Source of the DNA: Mercenaria mercenaria | Taxonomy: Eukaryota > Mollusca > Bivalvia > Venerida > Veneridae | NCBI RefSeq assembly: GCF_021730395.1 | Contig: NC_069367.1 | Span: 5,888,501-5,952,500, forward strand | DNA length: 64,000 nt | Direction: 5' to 3' | Part shown: positions 46,017-55,467 of the stretch, piece by piece | Numbering within the stretch: the stretch's first letter is position 1 | How the letters are laid out: each line of letters begins with the position of its first letter | Translations under genes and position numbers: made by a program | The notes under the pieces: generated by a model | What the model was told of the DNA's origin: nothing | Database searches by the model: none | What the model saw: only the letters and a program-made list of their open reading frames with translations

Positions 46017-49000
46017 TAACCTTTTAGAAAACTTTTTACTAAAACCTGGGCTATGTAAAACTACAATTACTTAATCATCTATATTGAAATAAATCAAATT
46101 GTTTAAACAGCGTTACACAGGCACGTGTCCAGGTGGGGGGCCAGGGGGCCCGGGCCCCCCCCCCCCCCCCCCCCAGCTGGCTGCCTAGTTACGATTTTTA
46201 TTACTATGGGCCCCTCAATTAACAAATTTATACACCAGCGCAACTGGCTTGATTTGACAGCAATACACAGGCCATAAGAGAGCCATAAAACCGTGTCCGG
46301 TAGTGGAAATTAGCCCCAGGCATGTCACAGGTAATCTGTGCATGCTTCGTTGATCGCTTGATCGGTACTTGATTGGGTAGTGGAGAAACTATTACGTTTT
46401 TTTACTCTTTGGAATTGTTATAAAATGATCAGAACATTGTTGGTTTTGTTAAGTAAATCTTAAAATGAATCTGAAAATTGAAACATTATGATGGTTGTAT
46501 TTTGTTTCTACATTAAGGCACATTCCCCAAATTTATTAAATTGATCTTTTTATTTTACAACAATTATGAATTTGAAACTACTGTATCAATTTTACTCTTT
46601 TGGGTCCAATAACCTTACTTAAAAACTCTCATAGTTTTAAAAGTAGTTTCTCAGTAAATCTCACAAAACGCATCTAAAACTCGTTACTTATGAGGGGTTT
46701 TATACATAAAAATATCACTTAATATGTGCCGTGATGTTATAGTTTGTACAGTCAAAGAAGTATAAAATACACGTCTATTTATTTTTATAGATCTTTGGTA
46801 CAGTTAAGAGTTCATTGTCATTTGAAATCTACGATGTAAATAGTAATTGTCATAATATTTCGTTTGTTTTGTTGGAAATCTAAAAACATTTGGCCATTTT
46901 GCAAATAGGATACCCTTAATAAATAGACTAGCCACTAGACTGATAATTATGACATTTCTATGATTTTTTTTCTTTTTTATGTTCATAAAGACAAAAGCCA
47001 GTCTATTCTAGAGATTTTCTTAGAGGACTGATGTTAAAATTGTAATATTGGACATAGTATATAGACTGGCTCAGTTCACTACATGAAATCATAAAAATGG
47101 GAAAAAAATATCATAGTCTAGGAGCTAGTCTTCTTAATAATCATCTTAAAACTTCAACATTTTTTTCAACTGGGTATCATACAGAAAATAAGTCCATACA
47201 CTGTGACTGTGCAATCATACATACACTGAAAAAGGCTCAATGAAATGATTAAAAAGTAGACTTTTCCTTAAATATATGATACATTCATGCATCCTTAAAG
47301 GTGTTTCAGGTAGCAGGAAAATGCATCTATTCATGTGCCATATTAAAAAAATTTCACAATCGGGAGGGGATACCCCTCCCGAACCCACCCCAGGTTGGGC
47401 CCCCCCAGCAAAAAATCCTGCACACGGGCCTGTTACAGCGGTTGCAGTTTTAATTTTCACAGCGGGTGTTACAGAACAAGCTTCTATATACGCATTACCC
47501 GACGGTCCAATGGGACAGTATTTTACAAGCTTACAATTGTTGTCCTTGGATACCTTGCCATGATCTTCCTTCCGTTTTAAAAACTACATATAAACATTTA
47601 TAGGAAATGCCAAGGTAATAATTTTGTAAATTCTGCAAATAGCTTTTATAACACACTTGAACATTTCAGTATGGGACATTCTATAGAAACAATGATTATG
47701 TCTCTGAGGCCTCAAGTTCCCTTTTTTCCATACTGTACACACTCGTGTTAAGTGATTTGTTTTGGACAAGCTGGGGTAATGTTTTAGATCAAACAAGATA
47801 CGTATGAATTCATGATATCTTGGGTTTCACGTAACAGTGTCATTACCTTAGCTTTACTACTGGTACAATTTTGTGTGCAATCCTTATCTTGGTGCTCATA
47901 TAAAAGAAAATGACTGCATATTCTGTAGTACCTAGATACAATTTTCGGAGACATTGCAACATTTACAGTGAAAGCATTTAATTTCAACGTTATTTTGAAA
48001 AAAAAAAAAATAATCCTAAAACCTTTGGGTAAATAACCACTGTTTAGCTGGTGAAATATTCAATATTACGAATATATCGGACTTGTATACATTTTATAAA
48101 AGATCATTCATTTATTAATAAGGCAGTTATGCAAGTTTGAACAAATTGTTCTAAAATGCAGAATTTTATTCAAAGTAATATTGTATCCGGAGGAGGTCTA
48201 GTCAGTAACAAAATAGGGCTAGGTGCTTGAAATTTTTAGTTTGTTAGATCGATTTGCAGATTATAATTCTCTGGTGAATTTTCACTGCGGGTTTCTACGG
48301 CGAAACTTTCTTTCGATGACAATCTCGCGTATAAAAGACGTTTACCACTGTAAATATCAATGAAACATTCAATAGTTGTAGACTTACATATTTTCAATCA
48401 ACAAAATAAAAACTATCGATCTGTGTACACAATTTTTCAAATTGCACCAAATATAAATTAGTGTCCTGACATTGTTCCTTATTTTTGTTATTATTTAGAA
48501 TTACTTTCCATGAAAACCTATCTATTGTCAAAATCAACCTTAATAAATACAGAAACGCTGACTATTTAACACTTAATACATGGGATAAAATAAATTATTT
48601 GCAATATGTCTACAAGACATTCTATGTTTTGTGGATAATCTTATGCTATCATTTCCAGTTGATCAAACGTACATGACTGCCTTAAATGGTACTGACTACA
48701 ACAAGTTCACTGACTAACTACGAAAAGCTTAACCCTTATTATGCTGGACACGACTGATTCTGCCTTTGCGACCAGTGTAGATCATGATCAGCCTGCACAT
48801 CCGTGCAGTCTGATCAGTATCTACACTGTTCGCCATTCAGTCAGTATCTTTTTGGTAAACACCCCTTTTAGCAGTTAATGGTACTGTCCGAACTGAAAGA
48901 TGGACAAGTTGTTTATAGAAATATAGCAGGGTAAGGGTTAATACGTACATTTCTAAACCTCAAGCAAAGTCTATAAAAACTGTCACACGTGATTGTAATA

Positions 49001-51307
49001 CCCATAGATATACACCAGAATTTCTTTCTACGTAAGTTCCAGCAGACAAAACAAATAAAGCAACGCTACAATTACAAATAAGGCATGGCTTATACCTCTC
49101 CACGGGGTCACGGATCAATGCAATAAGCCTCATTTCTGGGTTGATGTTGTACAGGTAGTCTGGGTTGGTAATCCTGGGTTCTGTGCATCCTTTGTTCTCT
49201 GGTAACATGTACCACAAGTCGTTTACAGCGGCAGTATTGGCTGTAGCTTCACCTGCACATTTGATGGGGATTTTAATTAACATAACAGACACAAAACCTG
49301 ACCTTATAAATATAATAATCTAAAAGTCATTATAGAACACTAACACACACGAGGACAGTTATTGTTAAAAACAGAAAGCCCTACAGTAAGTTTTACAACA
49401 AGATCCTTTTGAATCATAGATTGCAACTAAGTAAAATGATAGCAGACCCGGTTTAACTGAGTCTTTTCATGAGAGGCAACGGAAGTGAATATGTCCTTCA
49501 TGAGGCCAAACAATAAAGTAAAACCTAATGTATAATATTAAGTAAAACGTATTTTGCTGAATAATTCTTCAAGGCCAAAGATATATTAGTTGTAAAGTTA
49601 ATAAACGTTTCTCCTACCAGTAATGATATTACACTGAGTGTCGCCTCTGTCCAGTATATTCTCACAGAGCTCAGATATTGCATCGGCGGTTAATGAAAAG
49701 TAATCCAAGTATTTGTCAAAAGACCATTGATTGTCTGAAAATGTCATAAAGATATCAATATTAGTTATTTATACACGATGCTAACCTTTAACATTTGTTT
49801 TCTTTAAGGATAAGTATATAAAGCTTTACATCATCATCATCACCATCATCATTATCATCATCTACATCATCATCATCATTATCATTGTCATCGTCTTCTT
49901 GTTTACCATGACAAGAACCATCGATATATTTTTCTACTTCTATTACATTTTAATGATTTCTGACTCCTGCTTAATTATTACGATAAACTGGAAATTTTTG
50001 AAAACGTGTGAAGCATTAACAGTACTGCTGTAACTTCGATACCTTGCCAGTAGAAAGCTTTGCAAATAAATCAATTGCACAACAATAAGATGCAATTAAT
50101 TTCACAATAATTTGTGGGCAATCAATTGCGCAACAATTATAAATAAATCAACTGCGCTAAAATTAAAAATAAAGTAAATGTGCAATGATCAGTGGGCAAT
50201 TGATTGCGTAACAATTAAAAATAAATCAATTGGGCTACATATCGTGGGCAATGAATTGTGCAACCAGTAAAAATTAACCAATTGCGCAACAATTATAAAT
50301 AAATAAACTACGTAATAATTAGTGGGCAATTAATTGCGTAACAATTAGAAATAAATCGATTGTGCAATAATCAGTGGGCAATTAATTGCGCAACCAGCAG
50401 AAATAAATCAATTGCGCAACAATTAGAAAATAAATCAACAGTTGTGGGCAATTGAGTATAACTTACTGAAACGTTTATCGTCTATATAATGGGACTCTTT
50501 GTCGTGTTTGGCAACAATATGAGGATGAAGTAGAAGTCTGTCCCAAAGATCTGTAGTAGCACATTTAGGAAAGCCAATTATGTAGAAATATGGAATACAA
50601 CGTAATCTTTGCTGCTCGGTCACCGTTCCGTCAGAAACTTTGCATCGTTGCGTTTGGGCGAAACATGGATTCTTAAAGTGATTGTGAAATTTCAATGTAT
50701 CCTATCAAGAGAAAATTTTATAAACACAGTACATTATTTATCTAAAGAGACAGTATCAACTACATGAAAAAACACATTGTCAAGGTTTCTATCATGTTTT
50801 TTTTTTAACTGCTGTAAAATTCTCATTTTCAACAGCTGCGCAACTTGCGAAAGAAAAATTTACTCATTTTACTGTTTGAATAAAAAGTTTTGATCATGAC
50901 CGGCGTTGTGTATGTAAAGTCTGCCGACCTGCTTCTTACATTACACAAAATATCCGACAACAATGAGTTTTCTTTCTTCGTAAAGGCATATAAAATTTGC
51001 ACACTTGGATCATTCTCCTTGCGTTTTTTTTTTCTTCTGAGTATAAGAGAAAACTTACCTTGTCAAAAATATTTTCAACAAATTTCGTTTTTCTGTACGG
51101 GAAAATAGGAGTGTACGTTGCATTATGTTTGCATAGATCCTTGTTCACAGCCGATGTGTTTCTCTTTCGAGATGTTTCTCCCGCTGTCTCTGAATATTTG
51201 TCAATAACGAAGAAACATTCCTTTTCTTTAAACCCACTAAATAAGAATATCACAAAGAATACGAACATTAGCAATATTTTCCACTGTAAGGCAGTGCTCC
51301 GTCGCAT
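44284..51307 (-). CDS. CHST15-like carbohydrate sulfotransferase
   Basis: Golgi enzyme expected to transfer sulfate from PAPS to a glycan. Exons in transcript order: 51059-51307, 50467-50701, 49618-49734, 49096-49252, 45776-45938, 44950-45097, 44284-44468. All are GT-AG, the sum is 1254 nt, encoding 417 aa. Residues 1-10 are basic and polar and 11-25 hydrophobic: a type II signal anchor. N50 and N62 are glycosylation sequons in the stem. The 5'-phosphosulfate loop is IPYFYIIGFPKCATTDLW (119-136; catalytic-type K129), typical of the CHST15 group apart from Ala for the usual Gly. The 3'-phosphate motif is RLIALIRDPVERLWSDY (242-258), and a late WLRIFPRKQLLIVRTEDY lies in exon 6. Human CHST15 is longer (about 561 aa), mostly in the stem, as I recall. 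An in-frame upstream Met (MDMHF...) would add about 17 residues; I chose the Met just before the anchor. The acceptor substrate (chondroitin-type or a mollusc-specific glycan) is unknown. Confidence 0.88.
44500..44706. mobile_element. Family-B MITE in intron 6 of the sulfotransferase gene
   Basis: Inverted copy with 'actgaatggcgaacagtgca', 'gatcagactgcacggatg' and the end 'agcatgataagagttaa'. It ends about 30-40 bp upstream (in transcript sense) of the last exon's acceptor. Confidence 0.8.
45211..45425 (+). mobile_element. tRNA-headed SINE, third family
   Basis: The head 'cgatagcctagtggtagatc' (A box) and 'gatcgtgggttcggtcccc' (B box) give a clear pol III promoter of tRNA origin. The body 'actaaagacgtgagaaatgg' and 'accagcagctcccttg' is shared with the fragment at 19740-19960. 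It lies in intron 5 of the sulfotransferase gene, opposite in orientation to it. Confidence 0.8.
45970..46013. repeat. (GA)n microsatellite
   Basis: About 22 uninterrupted 'ga' dinucleotides, just upstream (in transcript sense) of exon 5 of the sulfotransferase gene. It is preceded on + by an 'aaata'-rich stretch. Confidence 0.95.
46110..46260. repeat. G/C-run repeat fragment
   Basis: 'gcacgtgtccaggtgggggg' followed by 'ccagggggcccgggcccc' and a 20-base C run at 46155-46174, then 'caccagcgcaactggcttg'. It looks like the end of an unnamed interspersed repeat whose C tract has expanded. Confidence 0.45.
47340..47445. repeat. GC-rich interspersed repeat fragment
   Basis: 'gggaggggatacccctcccg' (itself a short palindrome), 'aacccaccccaggttggg' and 'cctgcacacgggcctgt'. 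It is related to 28480-28625. It lies in intron 4 of the sulfotransferase gene and produces the frames at 47215-47563. Confidence 0.45.
48729..48942. mobile_element. Family-B MITE, nearly complete copy
   Basis: 'ttaacccttattatgctgga' to 'agcagggtaagggttaa', with 'tttgcgaccagtgtagatca' and 'ccgtgcagtctgatcag' inside. It lies 154 bp downstream (in transcript sense) of the exon-4 donor. Confidence 0.85.
49825..49895. repeat. (ATC)n microsatellite, imperfect
   Basis: Interrupted 'atc/cat' triplets ('atcatcatcaccatcatc', 'catcatctacatcatcat') in intron 2 of the sulfotransferase gene. Confidence 0.9.
50060..50462. repeat. ~64-bp minisatellite abutting a splice donor
   Basis: About six units built from 'gtgggcaat', 'aattgcgcaacaatta' and 'aaataaatcaattg', with period 55-78 bp. 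The last unit ends ('gtgggcaattgag') at about 50457, within about 10 bp of the exon-2 donor (the minus-strand GT is at 50466-50465), so the array begins almost at the start of intron 2. Confidence 0.85.
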
Positions 51308-51733
51308 AATCGTCTTGTTAAACTGCTTTACTATTATAGTAAAATGCATGTCCATCGGTCGGCAAAGTATTCGATTCGTTTTCAAATCAGTAGCCACTGT
51401 AAGTGATTGCTCCGTCGCATAATCGTCTTGTTGAACTGCTTTACTATTACAGTAAAATGCATGTCCATCGGTCGGCAAAGTATTTGATTCGTTTTCAAAT
51501 CAATAGCCACTGTAAGTCATTGCTCCGTCGCATAATCTGCTTGTTAAAGTGCTTTACTGTAGTATTTTGAATGCCCATCGGCTGGCAAAGTATTTGATTC
51601 GTTTTCAAATCAGTAGCCAGTGCAAGGCATTGCTCCGTCGCATAATCGTCCTGTTAAACTGCTTTACTGATACAGAAGTAATACGCGTGGTCATCGGTCG
51701 GCAAAGTGATTGATTCATTTCAAATTGGTAGCC
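51281..51733. repeat. 113-bp tandem repeat spanning the sulfotransferase start codon
   Basis: Four units begin 'gccactgtaag...tgctccgtcgcataatc' at 51281, 51394, 51507 and 51617. Read on the minus strand, each contains 'atgcgacggagca', the start codon and first residues (MRRS) of the sulfotransferase. Unit 1 is the functional start and lies at the edge of exon 1. Because 113 is not a multiple of three, the upstream copies are not all in frame with the gene. A minus-strand frame nevertheless runs open through units 2 and 1 (to 51478). Confidence 0.9.
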
Positions 51734-52529
51734 AAATTTACATTGCGAGTTCAAGAGCAGGGATTCACCATAACAAAACAGAAGTAATTAAACAAGTGAA
51801 TGATAGAATAAATAAAAGTGAAATACAATATTCTATGAAAAGTTTAACCAGGCCATAAACTACATGACATGTGTGTACATCACTATTTTAAGTCAATCAT
51901 AGTTTAATTTCAGTCACGTTTATATCAATTTCTCGTTGACAAATAGCGTGTTGAAAATTTAACCTTTGAAGAAATAAAAAACACTTCGTGATCAAATATA
52001 CTTGAAAAGGAAAACAAACAAGAATAAATCACAGAGTCAAGTTCGGAATCGTGATTGTAAAAGTTATTTAAGAATATGAAAATATGACTCGTTATAGTAA
52101 TGACTAAAGCACATGAATTGACATGATATCTTTTATTATTTTCGAATGTGGTTAATCAGATTATGGTCAAGTAATGGATATGTTCGAAATTTACAAAAAA
52201 AAAAATCATTGAAATTGATTTGAGTGTAAAATACTTGTAAGAAGTTATGTTTTTAATTTGATTTTTTTTGTCCCGGTTGCTGTAGAGGTAACTTAACATC
52301 ACTATAGATTTGATCTAACACTTTTCCAAATGAAAAATATAAATGTAATAACTATTGTATTATATTTTCAACGATTTGCATCGACAATTTATACATTTAT
52401 CTGAGTTTCGTTGGAATTGCAAGTTTATTATAATATTTATAGTAGGGATATTATTATATCTCTATAGAGATATATCCTTATGCCGTGGGTAATTTTGTTC
52501 CTTAAATATATCTCTAATATGTGTGTGTG

Positions 52530-52561
<32 letters not shown>

Positions 52562-53117
52562 TGCGTTTGTGTGTTCGGGTTTAACGTCTTTTTCAACAAT
52601 TTTTCAGTCATATAAACGACGGTTCTAATATATATCGGAAGAGTAAAAGATGCTTAAATGTAATTGATAACCTTAACGTTATTTTCCTTCACAAAAAGCC
52701 GTCTATTTGAGATTACGACATGTGATTAAAATAATAAAGATTAACTTTGTATATCTAAGTGTAAAAAGTGGAATGGTTTTGTCATCATTACACTAAATGG
52801 TTTTTAATTCATATTTTTAACATTTGAGTGAAATTTTAACATACTAGAAAATACATAAAATAGGTTTAATTTTGGTAATATTTATATGTACATAAACATT
52901 CGTTCTGTATTTGTTTATTTTATACGGTTTAAGTACATGTGACTATTTATAACCAAGTTTGTTTTCAAGTGGGGATTAGTTAAATTAAACAGAAACCAAA
53001 TAAAGGAATATGTGTATTTAATAGTGTAAGCAAATTGACAAAACCCTTAAACAGAAGGTAAGGTCATCTCATAGATGGCAACTTCAAAATAAACAGTAGT
53101 GTTGGCCTGTACATATA
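51734..53117. other. 5' flank of the sulfotransferase gene
   Basis: AT-rich. It contains the flank shared with the relic (51750-51830 and about 52035-52075), a (TG)n/(TGCG)n microsatellite at 52519-52566 and a SINE-tail fragment directly after it. No exon or clear promoter element is seen. Confidence 0.45.
52519..52625. repeat. (TG)n(CGTG)n microsatellite followed by a SINE tail
   Basis: Eleven or more 'tg' units turn into 'cgtg' units, then 'gttcgggtttaacgtctttt' and 'tcaacaatttttcagtcata', the non-tRNA end of the SINE at 31983. The same microsatellite-plus-tail arrangement recurs at 53328-53395 after MITE-A copy 7. Confidence 0.75.
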
Positions 53118-53325
53118 TGAGCCGCGCCATGAGAAAACCAACATAGTTGCTTTGCGACCAGCATGGATCCAGACCAGTCTGCGCATCCGCGCAGTCTGGT
53201 CAGGATCCATGCTGTTCGCTAACAGTTTCTCTAATTGCAGCAGGCTTTGAAAGCGAACAGCATGGCTGGTCTGGATCCATGCTGGTCGCAAAGCCACAAT
53301 GTTGGTTTTCTCATGGCACGACTCA
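53118..53325. mobile_element. Palindromic MITE, family A, copy 7
   Basis: 'tgagccgcgccatgagaaaa' to 'catggcacgactca', flanked by TA on both sides. The right arm is shortened compared with copy 2, which has the same central loop. The frames at 53064-53426 and 53147-53356 are repeat-derived. Confidence 0.9.
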
Positions 53326-53689
53326 TATGTGTGTGTGTGTGTGTGTTCGGGTTTAGCATCGTTTTCAACAATTTTCCAGTAATTTAAATGATATTGTCCA
53401 CTTGTAGCAGTAAGCAGAATGTCCACCTGTATAGTGTTGTGTCACTGTGTTGTCAAGAATGTGTGTTGGAACATTTTATTATATATTTATTATCGGTAAA
53501 AACAATAAAGATAGGAAGAATAAAATACTTAACATGGCATTTTTACGGTAGCTTGCTACAAAAAGAAATGTTGTGCTTTCTACGAGTACCGGAAAATCAA
53601 ATAAATGATAGAATAAATGTTCTTTTCTACCTCTACAAATAGAACATTAAAAATACAGTGTTCCGTTCAGACAGTCGTGACTTTATTTA

Positions 53690-54535
53690 ATACTAAACAA
53701 CGATACATGATGGAACGATGGCGCGATGGTACGACAATGAAACAACGACGGTATAATGGTGAAAAGGCGATTGCACGATAATAAAATCGCGATGGTTACG
53801 GTAAGATGGTAAAATGTCCATGTCATATCGCGCTTTCATCATCGTACTATCGCGTTTTCACCATCACACCATTGTGTCATCGCGTTTTAAACATCGTACC
53901 ATCGTGCCTTCGCATTTTTACCATCGTACCATTGCGTTAGCACCATCGTACTGTCGCGTTTTCACCGTAGTGCCATCACATTATAACCATCGTACCATCG
54001 CGTTTTCACCATCGTACCATCGCGTTTACACCATCGTGTCTTCGCGTTATCAACATCGTACCATCCGTTTTCACCATCGTACCATCGTGTTTTCACCGTC
54101 GTTCTATCGCGTTATCACCATGATCGTAGCATCGCATTTTCATCATCGAACCGCAGCGTTTTCACCATCGAACCATCAGTTTGTTCTTGTTCGAATGTCT
54201 AAGGTACATAGTGCAATGTAAAATTTAGATTGTATCAAGCCTCTATTTTATTGACACATATATTGTACCACTGCGCATGAACGTCGGAAGGCGATGGTGC
54301 GATGATGAAAATGCGATGGTACGATGGTAATAACGCGATGGTACGATGATGAAAACGTCATGACACGATGGTGAAAACGCGACGGTAGGATGGTGAAAAT
54401 GTGATGGTGCAATGGTGACAATGCGATAGTACGATGATGAAAGCGCGATGTTACGATGATGAAAACGAGATGGTACGATGATACGATGGTGAAAACGCGA
54501 TGGTACCATGATGAAAACGCGATATTACATCGACA
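53690..54535. repeat. Inverted arrays of an ~18/36-bp repeat
   Basis: Three blocks of one simple motif alternate in orientation. 53700-53810 reads 'gatggtacgacaatgaaac' type. 53815-54180 reads 'catcgtaccatcgcgttttc' type (about 20 units). 54285-54530 returns to 'gatggtacgatgatgaaaac' type. The second and third blocks can pair as a very large imperfect hairpin around a spacer of about 100 bp. Translation gives histidine-, arginine- and serine-rich low-complexity frames (53814-54221 +, 54243-54544 -) that I do not regard as genes. Confidence 0.9.
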
Positions 54536-54554
54536 TTTCGCCATCGGAGGGGTG

Positions 54555-54578
54555 GTGGGGGGGGGGGGGGGGGGGGGA
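54555..54578. repeat. G run
   Basis: An uninterrupted G tract of just over 20 bases directly at the edge of the inverted arrays, a likely site of assembly error or instability. Confidence 0.9.
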
Positions 54579-55467
54579 GGGGGTTGTTTTGGTAAATGAT
54601 ATCAGTTTGCGCGTGCAATTTCGTGGATAGGTCTATCCTTGATAACATTACGCCAGTGCTTTTATAAAAAGAAATAAAAGTTTTTCTTTCTATACAAAAT
54701 ATATATTGAATGTATGTAATTTTATATAAATAAAACATTAATGTGGTATAAGTTTATTAAATATTATTGATGTAAAGGTGGTTTATAGTAATTCAAGTAG
54801 GGATAAGCTGAATCTAACAGACAAAAATAAAAAATTATTAATTATGTACATAGTTTAAAGGCCAATTTTAAAAAGTCAAGGTCATCTTGTATAAATAGCA
54901 CTTCAGATCAACGGTAGTGTTGATATGTTTAACAAGACATGAAGTTTGTTACGGGGTTCGTGGCCATGTTTCCTGGGAAAATGTTGAGTACTTTGTTGTA
55001 TTGATACCTCAGATCTTATACATCGTATTTCATCACAACTGCTAAAGCTTATCTTAGCGGGGATTTTTTTTATTAACACTACCTTGTCTTACTAGTTGAA
55101 AATGTGGAAAATGTGGGCTTGGCATGTCCAAAATGCGCTTAAAATAACAATATTGATATATGAATTACTGATCCTGATGGAAGTTGGCAGTTAGCAGTTA
55201 CAACAGTTAACTGCTACAACTGCCAGTAGTTATATAACATAAAATTAAAGTGTTTTAAAAGTCCATACTTAGGAGAGACCTTAGGATGGGACTGTGTAAT
55301 GGACACCAGCAGAATATGCGGCAGATAAGATTGAAGTTGTTTTTTAGATTGGTTAAGTGACGTTTTATTTACTTCACATTTATCACATGTTTGACGTCGT
55401 GGGAGTAAAATAAAGGCATTACATAAACTTGATATATACACTAGTATAATCAAGCCTTGACGTCCTA
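54579..55467. other. Spacer before the satellite
   Basis: AT-rich, with no exon or repeat recognised apart from short palindromic text 'gttaactgctacaact' near 55200. The 315-codon minus-strand frame that starts in the satellite extends to 55214 only because no stop intervenes. Confidence 0.4.

Larger units (their letters stand above)
46261..49095. other. Remainder of intron 4 of the sulfotransferase gene
   Basis: The 3.2-kb intron between exons 4 and 5 (49095 down to 45939). Apart from the GC-rich repeat and one family-B MITE (48729-48942) I see nothing that resembles an exon. The unsupported frames of 60-80 codons lack splice context. Confidence 0.45.

Noticed and set aside
50997-51422. 141-codon + strand frame
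   Set aside because: Antisense of sulfotransferase exon 1 and its tandem units. The minus-strand frame has the motif and splice support.
53814-54544. His/Arg/Ser-rich frames in the inverted arrays
   Set aside because: Low-complexity translation of an 18/36-bp repeat, open in several frames at once.
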